A stretch of 64,000 nt of DNA from Sulfuriflexus sp. (lineage in GTDB: Bacteria > Pseudomonadota > Gammaproteobacteria > AKS1), in NCBI GenBank assembly GCA_023134145.1, contig JAGLUW010000017.1, positions 136,531 to 200,530 of the forward strand, in the 5' to 3' direction. The notes under the pieces were generated by a model. The model saw only the letters and a program-made list of their open reading frames with translations, was not told the origin of the DNA and made no database searches. A program made the position numbers and the translations under genes. The first letter of the stretch is position 1, and every line of letters begins with the position of its first letter. Below are positions 39,739 to 47,812 of the stretch, piece by piece.

Positions 39739-40536
39739 ATGAACCTAACTAAACATGACCAGCTGTGTCTTGACATCTTAATGTCGTTACCTAAGAAGCG
39801 ATCAATGCATTGTTTTCGTTCTGCTATTAATCATTTAGAGTTGGGCGAAAAGTTGTTAACCCTAGATAAGCCTATGGGTGTATTTAGGTTGTTAACCGCT
39901 GAGGAAGAAGCGGCATCTGGTCTTATGTTTTGCCTAAAAGAGTGTGGGTATATTAATGCCAATAGGCTAAATCCTAGAGACCACAATCATAAAGTTTCTG
40001 TAATAGAGCTTTTTATAATAATTAAAAAATTTATAGATGACGAAATTGCAAGCCGTGGAATAGATATAGTTACCTTGCAGGAACAAGATGGAAAACGATT
40101 AGCATTGGATATAGTTCTGCCCGGTGAGGATGAAGAACAAAGACCTAAGATAAGGCCTTATCCACCGTTATGTTTTGATTTCTCGGGTCAGGAAAATAAA
40201 ATTCTTTATAAGAAACAAATTAAAAGCCTATTAGCTGAAAGAGGCGTTGAAGATATTAAAAACTACGCAAAGAAGCAGGCTAATAGAAGAAATCAGCTAT
40301 TATATGCAAGTAGTGAAGGGTATCTTGCTGATATTGAAATCGAAGATAAATTTTATCCTGCTCAAAAAAGCCGGGTGTTTGCAATGCTTAATGCATACTT
40401 ACTCATCGTGCCATATGCAGTGAATTGCCAATTTATACAAGATTCATTGAATGCATACTTGAATATTTTTACAAAAATCGGATTAAGGAAAAGCAGCAGG
40501 GAATGTGTAAAAAATTGTTTCTTTAAAAAGAAATAG
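39739..40536 (+). CDS. Hypothetical protein, possibly HEPN-like
   Basis: A 265-residue soluble protein not recognised with certainty. The N-terminal half is helical and includes LLTAEEEAASGLMFCLKECG followed about 20 residues later by DHNHKVS. A helix with acidic residues and later a His/Lys pair resembles HEPN/AbiV-type proteins, but the match is only by eye. The C-terminal half has VEDIKNYAKKQANRRNQLLY and ends in a Lys-rich tail. It is the last plus-strand gene of the accessory block, 86 nt after the nuclease-like gene. Confidence 0.6.
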   Translation: MNLTKHDQLCLDILMSLPKKRSMHCFRSAINHLELGEKLLTLDKPMGVFRLLTAEEEAASGLMFCLKECGYINANRLNPRDHNHKVSVIELFIIIKKFIDDEIASRGIDIVTLQEQDGKRLALDIVLPGEDEEQRPKIRPYPPLCFDFSGQENKILYKKQIKSLLAERGVEDIKNYAKKQANRRNQLLYASSEGYLADIEIEDKFYPAQKSRVFAMLNAYLLIVPYAVNCQFIQDSLNAYLNIFTKIGLRKSSRECVKNCFFKKK

Positions 40537-40543
40537 AATAATC

Positions 40544-40551
40544 GGGGTCAG
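40544..40551 (+). repeat. Half-copy of the GGGGTCAG repeat
   Basis: GGGGTCAGAACACAAT just after the hypothetical gene matches the left arm of the palindrome at 38561, but no right arm is found. A weaker relative, GGATCAG, occurs at 40651. Confidence 0.4.
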
Positions 40552-40580
40552 AACACAATACATTCTAATATAGATTGTTC

Positions 40581-40716
40581 ATTACAAATGAGAACCATCA
40601 GTGTTTAATCGCACTAATCGACGAGATTTTTTTAATCCACAGAATAAAAGGGATCAGTTACAAACAAGAATCATTAATGCTTAATCGCACTAATAGATGA
40701 AAATTTCTTAATCCAC
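40581..40716. repeat. 60-bp direct repeat duplicating the end of the Sel1-SPOR gene
   Basis: 40581-40640 and 40657-40716 match at about 48 of 60 positions. The second copy contains the last 15 codons of the minus-strand gene at 40674. The first copy would encode almost the same end (W-I-K-K-I-S-S-I-S-A-I-K-H and stop), now outside any gene. This indicates an old tandem duplication of the gene end. Confidence 0.75.
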
Positions 40717-41585
40717 GGTTGCCATGTTTTCCACTTTGCAGGCAAGGCATCGATTTCTTTCTTTGCATCACTCACTGTTTTATAACTGCCGTAGATTAGG
40801 GCATGCCATTGACTACCATTATGTTCTGAAATGGTTTTGGCGTAGTGCTCGCTTAATTGTAAGTCGTTTTTAAATGTTTCAACAAGGCGTGATTCAATGC
40901 TGGATGCCAGTTGGATTGTGTAATTGTCTAGCGGCTGTTGGCGCGCCCATGTTAAACCATATTCACCGCCCCCAATAAGCGGGGTTGCTTCGGCTACCTG
41001 TGGCGGTCCAAGTAACTCGCTGTCATTTCCATTAAGTATGACGTGAATACGCTGTGTGGGTTCTACTGCTGACGTTATGCTTGGTTTCGGCAATGTCTCT
41101 TCGGTGCTTTTACTTACAATAACGTCTTCTTGAACGGTAGCTGCCGGCTCTTTAGTTATTGTAGGCACAGCTTCTTTATTGCTTATGTTTTCTTCTAATA
41201 GAGCATAACGCGCTACAGCATCTTCGCGGCCTTGATCTGCGGCGGCTTTAAACCACTTTTTTGCGAGATCTTTATTTATGGCGACACCCAGTCCTTTTTC
41301 ATAAAGAATGGCTAGATTGTACTGTGCTTGTGCAGAGTTAGAATTTGCGGCACGTGATAGCCATTTAAAGGCTTCTTGGTCATTCTGCTCAATGCCTTCA
41401 CCATAGGCATACATACTGCCAACCAAGGTTTGCGCTAGCACATGACCACTTTCAGCAAGAGGCAGCCATGTTTGAAGTGCTTGAGGGTAATCTTTTTGTT
41501 GATAAGCGACCACACCATCACGAAATGGATCAGCATGTGCTGCTGCGGAAAGAATAAATAATAGAGTGATTAATAAATATTTCAT
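40674..41585 (-). CDS. Exported Sel1-repeat and SPOR-domain protein
   Basis: A 303-residue protein with a signal peptide (MKYLLITLLFILSAAAHA). Sel1-like repeats span about 20-125 (for example AQTLVGSMYAYGEGIEQND and AQYNLAILYEKGLGV). A low-complexity linker follows. A C-terminal SPOR domain (about 225-300, YTIQLASSIESRLVETFKND to LIYGSYKTVSDAKKEIDALP) should bind denuded peptidoglycan. A periplasmic, cell-wall-related scaffold role is likely. It follows the NTF2-like gene by 11 nt on the same strand. Its 3' end is partly duplicated downstream. Confidence 0.82.
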   Translation of the reverse strand: MKYLLITLLFILSAAAHADPFRDGVVAYQQKDYPQALQTWLPLAESGHVLAQTLVGSMYAYGEGIEQNDQEAFKWLSRAANSNSAQAQYNLAILYEKGLGVAINKDLAKKWFKAAADQGREDAVARYALLEENISNKEAVPTITKEPAATVQEDVIVSKSTEETLPKPSITSAVEPTQRIHVILNGNDSELLGPPQVAEATPLIGGGEYGLTWARQQPLDNYTIQLASSIESRLVETFKNDLQLSEHYAKTISEHNGSQWHALIYGSYKTVSDAKKEIDALPAKWKTWQPWIKKFSSISAIKH

Positions 41586-41596
41586 AAAGTTATTTT

Positions 41597-42064
41597 TTAT
41601 TTTAATTTAGGCAGTGATTTTTCTGCCACGATATACCAGTCGTTTTTAATTAATTTAAAGTCTAATTGTTTTCGCGTGGTGTCTTGATAGTTATTCGACT
41701 GGTAGTGTTGGGTAAACGTTATAGTAAATAAGCCTTGTTTGTCGGAGAGTATTTCAACATCGGTTAGCGATAAATTAATACTTTTTTGATTTTCAAGGTG
41801 ATGTTGTCGATTTGCAGCCCAAGTAAAATGGGATGGAAAACCTTGGCCAATATAATCAGGGCTATAACTCGAGATGTAGGTGCGCGCATCTAGTTGCGCC
41901 CATGCACGAGCCCATTTATTCATCACGCCCAACACTTGTTTGGCGGTGACTTTAAAGCCGAGTTGATTTTTGTTCGCATCAAGCCCCGCATTACTGGCTG
42001 TTGCAGTCAGGCTAATAAATAGCATGCAGTGGATAAATAATGATGACGGGAGCGACTTGCGCAT
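41597..42064 (-). CDS. Exported NTF2-like (Cds6 C-terminal type) protein
   Basis: A 155-residue protein with a signal peptide (ending near TATASNA, residue 26). The rest is one NTF2/SnoaL-like domain: VLGVMNKWARAWAQLDARTYISSYS, a central basic helix and a C-terminal strand set ending in NDWYIVAEKSLP. Such domains are found at the end of some L,D-transpeptidases (Cds6 type). It probably works in the periplasm with the downstream SPOR protein; no catalytic residues are evident. Confidence 0.7.
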   Translation of the reverse strand: MRKSLPSSLFIHCMLFISLTATASNAGLDANKNQLGFKVTAKQVLGVMNKWARAWAQLDARTYISSYSPDYIGQGFPSHFTWAANRQHHLENQKSINLSLTDVEILSDKQGLFTITFTQHYQSNNYQDTTRKQLDFKLIKNDWYIVAEKSLPKLK

Positions 42065-42142
42065 ATTCCACCTAAATATCTTTATTATTTTTATATTAAT
42101 GTATATGAAAATGGATGCAGAAACAAAATAATAGCTTATTTA

Positions 42143-43090
42143 TTAGCGAATCAGCTTGTTCAGAAAATCGGGAATACGTCGTTCGAGCCAATAACCCTGT
42201 GAATCTATAAAGCCGACATGGCCACCATGCTTACTTAATTCTAAGGTGACAGAATCAGGAATTTCAATTTCCGCCGGAATAGTAGATTTGTCTAAGAAGG
42301 GATCATCTTCAGCATGAAGAATCAATGTTGGAGTACGAATAGCATGAATATACTGCTTAGAGCTGGATTGCGCATAATAATCATCTACTCCTGTGAAACC
42401 ATGTAATTTTGCAGTAACGCGATGATCGAACTCATGAAAGTTTTTTGATTGTAAGGCCGATTCAATATCAATATGTGATTCTAATAGGTCACGTTTATCT
42501 AAAACGGTTTGTTTAAGATTCTTTAGTAAATGATTTTGGTATATGCCGTTGCCACTGTGGCGAAGTGTATGTGCTGCATTATCGAGATCAAAGGGGACAG
42601 ATACCGCAACGGCGGCGTTTAGATTAATGTTTTTTTCAGTTTCGCCTATCCACTTCAATAAGGCATTGCCACCTAGTGAATAACCAATCGCAGCAATAAA
42701 GCTATCTGGCATACGCTCATGCAATTGTTTAATGACATAGGAAATGTCGCCAGTGTCACCAGAGTGGTAGGCACGTGCAAGTCGATTCGGTTCATCGCTA
42801 CAGCCTCGAAAGTGCATAACGACAGTTTGCCAGCCATGTTGTGTTAGTGAACGCATCATGCCACGAACGTAATTAGATTTCCCTGAACCTTCTAGGCCAT
42901 GAAATATAATCGCAAGCGGGCCAGATTTATTCTCGCCCCAATCGAGGTCAACAAAATCACCATCAGGTAATTCTATACGTTCACGCCTTAGTTGAAGTTG
43001 AATAGGTCGTCTTAATAGGCTTGGCCATAAGGTTTGTGCGTGAGTATTGCTTAGCCACCATGCAGGTTTAAAATAATGTTGATCTGACAT
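42143..43090 (-). CDS. YheT-family alpha/beta hydrolase
   Basis: A 315-residue alpha/beta hydrolase. The family opening KPAWWLSNTHAQTLWPSLLR is clear. The nucleophile elbow is GYSLGGNALLKW, the acid is in HAEDDPFLD and the base is in SKHGGHVGFID. YheT relatives are esterase-like with no settled substrate. The frame is open to 43156, but the ATG at 43090 follows the upstream stop by 4 nt and gives the expected start. Confidence 0.88.
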   Translation of the reverse strand: MSDQHYFKPAWWLSNTHAQTLWPSLLRRPIQLQLRRERIELPDGDFVDLDWGENKSGPLAIIFHGLEGSGKSNYVRGMMRSLTQHGWQTVVMHFRGCSDEPNRLARAYHSGDTGDISYVIKQLHERMPDSFIAAIGYSLGGNALLKWIGETEKNINLNAAVAVSVPFDLDNAAHTLRHSGNGIYQNHLLKNLKQTVLDKRDLLESHIDIESALQSKNFHEFDHRVTAKLHGFTGVDDYYAQSSSKQYIHAIRTPTLILHAEDDPFLDKSTIPAEIEIPDSVTLELSKHGGHVGFIDSQGYWLERRIPDFLNKLIR

Positions 43091-43094
43091 GTCG

Positions 43095-43532
43095 TCAGTT
43101 AAACCTATGTAGGTATTTCTTCCAAAAGGATTTGGGTTTCGTCGGATGTAAATCACAGGGTGTTAACCTTGATAATATCCATCCTGGTAGTGGCGGGTTG
43201 TCACTGTAGCCACAGACAACACCAAGATTAGCGGGATCATAAACCTTGATGTACTCGGGGCTACTAATATTGTCGACGTAAACAATGCCACAATAATCTT
43301 CTTGGTGTTGTTCATGTAATAATTGATTAGTGACTTCGATAAAACGTAATAGATCACTCGCACTCATTGGTGCGGTGGGTGGTGCTTGGTTGGTGTCGTA
43401 AACAAACCACTTTCCATCGTTTAATGCTTTTAGATGCAGCCAAAAATCATCGAGTTCATGCCAGTGCCGAATTCCTTTAAAGGAACCGCGGTTGGCGAGA
43501 GCATAAGGGCTGGCTTCAATCATGGTTTTCAT
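43095..43532 (-). CDS. Conserved-looking hypothetical protein between gluQ and YheT hydrolase
   Basis: A 145-residue soluble protein, not recognised. Features are an acidic-aromatic centre (WHELDDFWLHLKALNDGKWFVYD), a strand CGIVYVDNISSPEYIKVYDP, and a Trp/Pro-rich end (PPLPGWILSRLTPCDLHPTKPK). Its start overlaps the gluQ stop by 4 nt, and its stop is 4 nt before the hydrolase start, so the three are translated together. Confidence 0.65.
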   Translation of the reverse strand: MKTMIEASPYALANRGSFKGIRHWHELDDFWLHLKALNDGKWFVYDTNQAPPTAPMSASDLLRFIEVTNQLLHEQHQEDYCGIVYVDNISSPEYIKVYDPANLGVVCGYSDNPPLPGWILSRLTPCDLHPTKPKSFWKKYLHRFN

Positions 43533-44437
43533 TCACTGGCATCATTATAAGGAAGGCTAAGTGTCGCAGGAATATTTTCTGCAGACCAGTTTTGAATTAC
43601 CCATCCCCATATGGTCTCGATATTAGTATCACGCAATTCATGGGGGGCTTGTTGCCCTAAAAAATTTAAGGCTTTAATCAGTGTGGGGCGCGGGTCATCG
43701 AGCGTAATAGCGGGTGCCATTGTCTGCTTGCTGAGTTTATGTCCATCCGAATGTGTTGCCAAGGGGATATGCATATAATTAGGCGTGGCGTAATTTAAAT
43801 GTTGTTGTAAATAGATCTGGCGCGGCGTTGAATCGAGCATGTCACTACCACGAACAACGTCAGTAATATTTTGTAATGCATCATCGACGACAACCGCTAA
43901 TTGGTAAGCAAATAAACCATCACTACGCCTAATAATAAAGTCACCGACATCTTTAGCAAGGTGCTGAGAGAACTCACCTTGTACGGCATCGTTAAAACTC
44001 ATTTTGCTATTATTGGCGCGCATTCTAATGGAGCGTGCTGTTTTACCTTTTGCTATGCCGTTGCTACAAGTGCCGGGGTAAACGCTTGCAGTGTCATTAG
44101 CCGCTATAGCTTTAATTATTTCTTTACGCGTGCAGGCGCAGCCATAGGTATCATTTTGTGTATTGAGTACGTCGAGTGCTACTTTATAGTATTTATCGCG
44201 CTGGCTTTGATAGACAATTTCTTCATCCCAGTACAGACCATAGGATTCGAGTGCTTTTAATATAAGTTTAGTTGAATCAGGATCGCAACGAGGTAGATCA
44301 ACATCTTCAATTCTAACGAGCCATTGTCCTTGTTGTTGTCGCGCTTGTGCATAACTACTAATCGCAGCGAGTAATGAACCAAAATGTAATGGGCCAGTGG
44401 GAGAGGGGGCAAATCGTCCGCGATATTTTGTGTTCAT
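43529..44437 (-). CDS. gluQ: Glutamyl-Q tRNA(Asp) synthetase
   Basis: A 302-residue truncated glutamyl-tRNA synthetase that attaches glutamate to queuosine 34 of tRNA-Asp. The start RGRFAPSPTGPLHFGSLLAA has the HIGH-like site. A zinc site includes YGCACTRKEI and YPGTC, and HKLSKQTM is the KMSKS-like loop. There is no anticodon-binding domain. ATG 44437 is chosen because the upstream codons to 44470 lie in the dksA terminator. The dksA-gluQ order on this strand is common in gammaproteobacteria. QueF for the same modification pathway is encoded at 49989. Confidence 0.93.
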   Translation of the reverse strand: MNTKYRGRFAPSPTGPLHFGSLLAAISSYAQARQQQGQWLVRIEDVDLPRCDPDSTKLILKALESYGLYWDEEIVYQSQRDKYYKVALDVLNTQNDTYGCACTRKEIIKAIAANDTASVYPGTCSNGIAKGKTARSIRMRANNSKMSFNDAVQGEFSQHLAKDVGDFIIRRSDGLFAYQLAVVVDDALQNITDVVRGSDMLDSTPRQIYLQQHLNYATPNYMHIPLATHSDGHKLSKQTMAPAITLDDPRPTLIKALNFLGQQAPHELRDTNIETIWGWVIQNWSAENIPATLSLPYNDASE

Positions 44438-44452
44438 ACACGTTGTTCTAGC

Positions 44453-44484
44453 AAAAAAATAGCGAGACATTGTCTCGCTATTTT
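44453..44484 (-). terminator. Terminator after dksA (minus strand)
   Basis: A near-perfect palindrome, AAAATAGCGAGACA / TGTCTCGCTATTTT, followed on the minus strand by a T run, lies 24 nt after the dksA stop. Confidence 0.85.
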
Positions 44485-44508
44485 AAATAGTTTAGTCATC
44501 GTTCTGAC

Positions 44509-45309
44509 TTAACCCATTTGCTTCTCTTTGATTTCATCGAGTGTTTTACAATCGATGCACTGATTTGCAGTTGGGCGTGCCTCAAGTCGGCGAACACCGA
44601 TTTCAATACCACAGACCTCACAATAACCGTAATCATCTTTCTTTAGCATTAAAATTGATTCGTCGATCTTTTTAACCAATTTACGGCCACGGTCACGAGA
44701 GCGAAGTTCAAGTGCAAATTCAGTTTCTTGTGATGCGCGATCATTTGGATCTGGGAAGTTAGCCGCTTCATCTTGCATGTGATGAACGGTTTCATCTACT
44801 TCTTCCATAAGATCCGCTTTCCAAGCATTGAGGATGTTATGAAAATGCTGAACCTGATCTGGGTTCATGTACTCTTCGCCTTTTTTAAACTTATAGGCAT
44901 CACCATAGAGTGGTTGTACATTAATATTTTGCGTACTAAATGCTGCGGCTGTTTTCTTTATTGGTGCTTTAACAACGGCTTTCTTGGCAGGTGCTTTTTT
45001 AGCAGCAGCCTTTTTAGCAACGGCTTTCTTGGCAGGTGCTTTTTTAGTAGCAGTCTTCTTTGCAACGGCTTTCTTGGCAGGTGCTTTTTTAGTAGCAGTC
45101 TTCTTAGTAACGGCTTTCTTGGCAGGTGCTTTTTTAGCAGCAGTCTTCTTAGTAACGGCTTTCTTGGCAGGTGCTTTTTTAGCAGCAGCTTTCTTGGCTG
45201 GTGCTTTTTTTGCTGGTGCCTTTTTGGCGGTTGCTTTCTTAGTCGTTGCTTTTTTGGCGGCAGTTTTCTTGGTAACTGCTTTCTTTGCCACTTTTTTCTT
45301 TGTAGCCAT
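44509..45309 (-). CDS. dksA: DksA with a long Lys/Ala/Pro-rich histone-like tail
   Basis: A 266-residue protein. The C-terminal 140 residues are a full DksA: coiled coil with the tip acids in [13 protein letters not shown], then a four-cysteine zinc finger [14 protein letters not shown]. DksA binds the RNA polymerase secondary channel with ppGpp to tune rRNA and biosynthesis promoters. The first 120 residues are repeats of [14 protein letters not shown] units, resembling AlgP or histone H1 tails. This extension is absent from E. coli DksA (151 residues) and suggests DNA or RNA binding. Five tandem 45-nt units encode much of it. Confidence 0.93.
   Translation of the reverse strand: MATKKKVAKKAVTKKTAAKKATTKKATAKKAPAKKAPAKKAAAKKAPAKKAVTKKTAAKKAPAKKAVTKKTATKKAPAKKAVAKKTATKKAPAKKAVAKKAAAKKAPAKKAVVKAPIKKTAAAFSTQNINVQPLYGDAYKFKKGEEYMNPDQVQHFHNILNAWKADLMEEVDETVHHMQDEAANFPDPNDRASQETEFALELRSRDRGRKLVKKIDESILMLKKDDYGYCEVCGIEIGVRRLEARPTANQCIDCKTLDEIKEKQMG
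44977..45201. repeat. 45-bp tandem repeats in the dksA tail
   Basis: Five copies start at 44977, 45022, 45067, 45112 and 45157, each with GGCTTTCTTGGCAGGTGC and encoding 15 residues. The near identity favours copy-number change by slippage or recombination, always in frame. Confidence 0.9.
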
Positions 45310-45428
45310 ACACTTGCATCCTATTTACTGCATTAATTACAAATAATTAAGCAAGGTTTTATACCAAAAACTACGCTAACGAGCAATAACTATAACTGCT
45401 GTTGAAACTAATAAATACTTTGTTGAAA

Positions 45429-45437
45429 TGGTATGAT
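45429..45437 (+). promoter_or_regulatory. Candidate extended -10 promoter of the CbbY-like gene
   Basis: TGGTATGAT (TG-N-TATGAT) lies 54 nt before the start codon, in the divergent gap with dksA. No clear -35 box is seen, which fits an extended -10. Confidence 0.35.
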
Positions 45438-45490
45438 GGGCGCAATTTTAGATAATTCCCTTATTAAGCAAAGGTTTATAGGAAAATAAC

Positions 45491-46246
45491 ATGTTAAAAG
45501 CACTAATATTCGATGTAGACGGTACATTAGCAGATACTGAACGAGATGGTCATCGCGTGGCCTTTAATCTGGCTTTTGCCGAAGCGGGCTTGGACTGGGA
45601 GTGGAGTGAAGAGCTATATGGCAAGTTGCTTGCCGTTACGGGTGGCAAGGAACGGATTCGCTACTATCTGGATAATTTCCGTACCGATGTGACTCTGCCG
45701 GGTGATGATGAGGCTGCCTATATTGCCAACCTGCACAAAACCAAGACCAAGCATTACACCAAGTTGCTTGAAACAGGCGCTATTCCGTTACGTACCGGTG
45801 TGCGACGTTTGCTCGATGAAGCACGTGCAGCAGGCTTGCGTTTAGCGATTTCGACAACCACAACCCCAGTGAATGTAGAAGCCTTGTTGACTCATACGCT
45901 CGGTGCGGAATCTATGGATTGGTTTGAAGTGATTGCGGCGGGCGATATTGTTCCTGCTAAAAAACCGGCACCCGACATTTATGATTATGCATTGAAAGAA
46001 ATGGGCTTGGCGGCAGAAGACTGTCTTGCCTTTGAAGATTCTTTGAATGGCATATTTTCGTCAAGTGGTGCGAACCTAAAAACAATTGTTACGGTTAATG
46101 GTTACACCAAAGAAGATGATTTCTCGAAAGCGACTTTGGTGCTGGATAATTTGGGTGAGCCAGACAAATCATTTACAGTGATGGCGGGTGATGATCATGG
46201 CGCATCATTTGTTAACCTTGAATTATTGCAGGCACTTGCTAAGTAA
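45491..46246 (+). CDS. CbbY-like HAD phosphatase
   Basis: A 251-residue HAD hydrolase. The nucleophile motif ALIFDVDGTLADTE has Asp8 and Asp10, ISTTTTPVN is motif II, Lys in PAKKPAPDIYDYAL is motif III and FEDSLNG is motif IV. The cap region with LLAVTGGKERIRYYL is typical of CbbY, which removes xylulose-1,5-bisphosphate, an inhibitor of Rubisco. Non-Calvin relatives act on other sugar phosphates, so Calvin-cycle use is not proven here. The aminotransferase follows after 6 nt. Confidence 0.85.
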   Translation: MLKALIFDVDGTLADTERDGHRVAFNLAFAEAGLDWEWSEELYGKLLAVTGGKERIRYYLDNFRTDVTLPGDDEAAYIANLHKTKTKHYTKLLETGAIPLRTGVRRLLDEARAAGLRLAISTTTTPVNVEALLTHTLGAESMDWFEVIAAGDIVPAKKPAPDIYDYALKEMGLAAEDCLAFEDSLNGIFSSSGANLKTIVTVNGYTKEDDFSKATLVLDNLGEPDKSFTVMAGDDHGASFVNLELLQALAK

Positions 46247-46252
46247 AAAAGC

Positions 46253-47413
46253 ATGACTCATATCGCGGATAGAATGAGTGACATTCAGCCATTTCATGTA
46301 ATGGCTTTATTAGGTCGTGCGCGCGAGCTTGAAGCGCACGGTCGCTCGATCATTCATATGGAAATAGGTGAGCCAGACTTTGTCACGGCACAACCGATTA
46401 TTGATGCGGGTATTGCGGCATTAGAGGCGGGGCAAACACATTACACACCAACAATGGGTTTGCCTGCTTTACGTGAAGCGATCAGTCGTTATTATCAATC
46501 ACATTATAAAGTTGACGTTCCTGCGAATCGTATTGTCATTACTCCCGGTGCCTCGGGTGCATTGCAACTGGCATTTAGTGTTTTAATTAATCCTGGCGAT
46601 GCGGTTGTTTTGGCTGATCCCGGTTATCCTTGTAATCGTCATTTTGTTCGACTTAATGAAGGGCAGAGTATTGCTGCTAACGTTGACGCCAATTCAAATT
46701 ATCAACTTAACGAATCTATCTTAAAAGAAAGTTGGACAAGTAACAGTGTTGCCGCGATGTTGGCGTCACCATCAAATCCAACTGGCGCATTAGTTAGTGA
46801 TAATGAATTAAAAGCCATGCATGCTTTTATTGAGCAGCAAGGTGGCGTGCTGGTTGTTGATGAAATCTATCATGGCTTGGTTTATGGTCAGCAGGAAAAA
46901 ACAGCACTGGCAATCAGTGATGATATTTTTGTAATTAATAGCTTCTCAAAATACTTTGGCATGACCGGTTGGCGTCTAGGTTGGTTGGTTGTGCCAGAAG
47001 AATATCTCGATGCGGTAGATCGCTTAGCACAGAATATATTCCTTGCTGCACCCACCTTGGCCCAGCACGCGGCGTTAGCTGCATTCAAGCCTGAGGCAAT
47101 AGCCATATTTGATCAGCGCCGAGATAAGTTTTCTGAGCGTAGAGATTATTTGTTATTTGCTTTGCGCGAGATAGGCTTTGATATCCCAGTTAATCCTGAA
47201 GGGGCTTTTTATCTTTATGCTAATTGCGAGAAGTTTTCATCAAATAGTTATGAGTTTGTTAGCGACTTACTTGAAAAGGCAGGCGTTGCAATAACGCCGG
47301 GAATTGATTTTGGTGATAATGCGGCTGATAAGCATGTGCGCTTTGCTTACACAACGAGCCTTGAGAATTTAAAAGAGGGTGTTGCTAGAATTAAAAAATA
47401 TCTTGCCAATTAA
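46253..47413 (+). CDS. PLP-dependent class I/II aminotransferase
   Basis: A 386-residue fold-type I aminotransferase. The PLP lysine is Lys233 in SFSKYFGMTGWRLGW. Asn175 in SPSNPTGAL, Asp203 and Tyr206 in VVDEIYHGL bind the cofactor, and Arg in HVRFAYTTS near the end binds the substrate carboxylate. It resembles aspartate/alanine-type enzymes; the precise substrate cannot be told from sequence. It is co-transcribed with the CbbY-like gene. Confidence 0.9.
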   Translation: MTHIADRMSDIQPFHVMALLGRARELEAHGRSIIHMEIGEPDFVTAQPIIDAGIAALEAGQTHYTPTMGLPALREAISRYYQSHYKVDVPANRIVITPGASGALQLAFSVLINPGDAVVLADPGYPCNRHFVRLNEGQSIAANVDANSNYQLNESILKESWTSNSVAAMLASPSNPTGALVSDNELKAMHAFIEQQGGVLVVDEIYHGLVYGQQEKTALAISDDIFVINSFSKYFGMTGWRLGWLVVPEEYLDAVDRLAQNIFLAAPTLAQHAALAAFKPEAIAIFDQRRDKFSERRDYLLFALREIGFDIPVNPEGAFYLYANCEKFSSNSYEFVSDLLEKAGVAITPGIDFGDNAADKHVRFAYTTSLENLKEGVARIKKYLAN

Positions 47414-47430
47414 TCTACGATAAAATCGCC

Positions 47431-47811
47431 TTACCCTTCGCTATGAACAAAGCCGAGTAACTTGCGCATAATAAAAAACCGCACTGACATATCAACCTTG
47501 TCAGATAGTTTCTTGAATATCTCAAATATATAATCGCTGTCAATTTCACTTTCTGTAATAAGTATGGGAGAGGATTTGTAGCTATTTCCTGTTTCGCCAT
47601 CATCGATTCGTGCGTGACTAAATCCAGTATCAAGCTTCCATCGCAAGGAATATTCATTTCTATATTTGTTGTAACAAAACTCAAAACGCGCGAATCGCTC
47701 ACCGTCGTGCCAAACAAATAAATCGCCAGCTTGGCTGCTAAACCAACGCTTGTTTAAATGTTTGTCTGGCTGCGCGACATTGCTCACTTCGCGTAGTGCA
47801 TTTTGATCCAC
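47431..47811 (-). CDS. Hypothetical protein downstream of cysZ
   Basis: A 126-residue soluble protein not recognised. The middle has alternating strands with many aromatics (KRWFSSQAGDLFVWHDGERF, RFEFCYNKYRNEYSLRWK) and the end is helical (FKKLSDKVDMSVRFFIMRKL). It starts 1 nt after the cysZ stop, so it is probably translated with CysZ. No function is proposed. Confidence 0.65.
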   Translation of the reverse strand: MDQNALREVSNVAQPDKHLNKRWFSSQAGDLFVWHDGERFARFEFCYNKYRNEYSLRWKLDTGFSHARIDDGETGNSYKSSPILITESEIDSDYIFEIFKKLSDKVDMSVRFFIMRKLLGFVHSEG

Positions 47812-47812
47812 T

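Noticed and set aside
44438..44470. Upstream ATG start for gluQ
   Set aside because: It lies inside the dksA terminator stem and adds residues not expected before the RGRFAPSPTG start.
44977..45201. CRISPR-like regular repeats
   Set aside because: The 45-bp units are contiguous and coding, with no spacers; no CRISPR array is seen anywhere in the window.
44773..45346. Two long open frames antisense to dksA
   Set aside because: They arise from the 45-bp low-complexity repeats and give Phe/Leu/Ala-rich nonsense; the dksA reading is clear.
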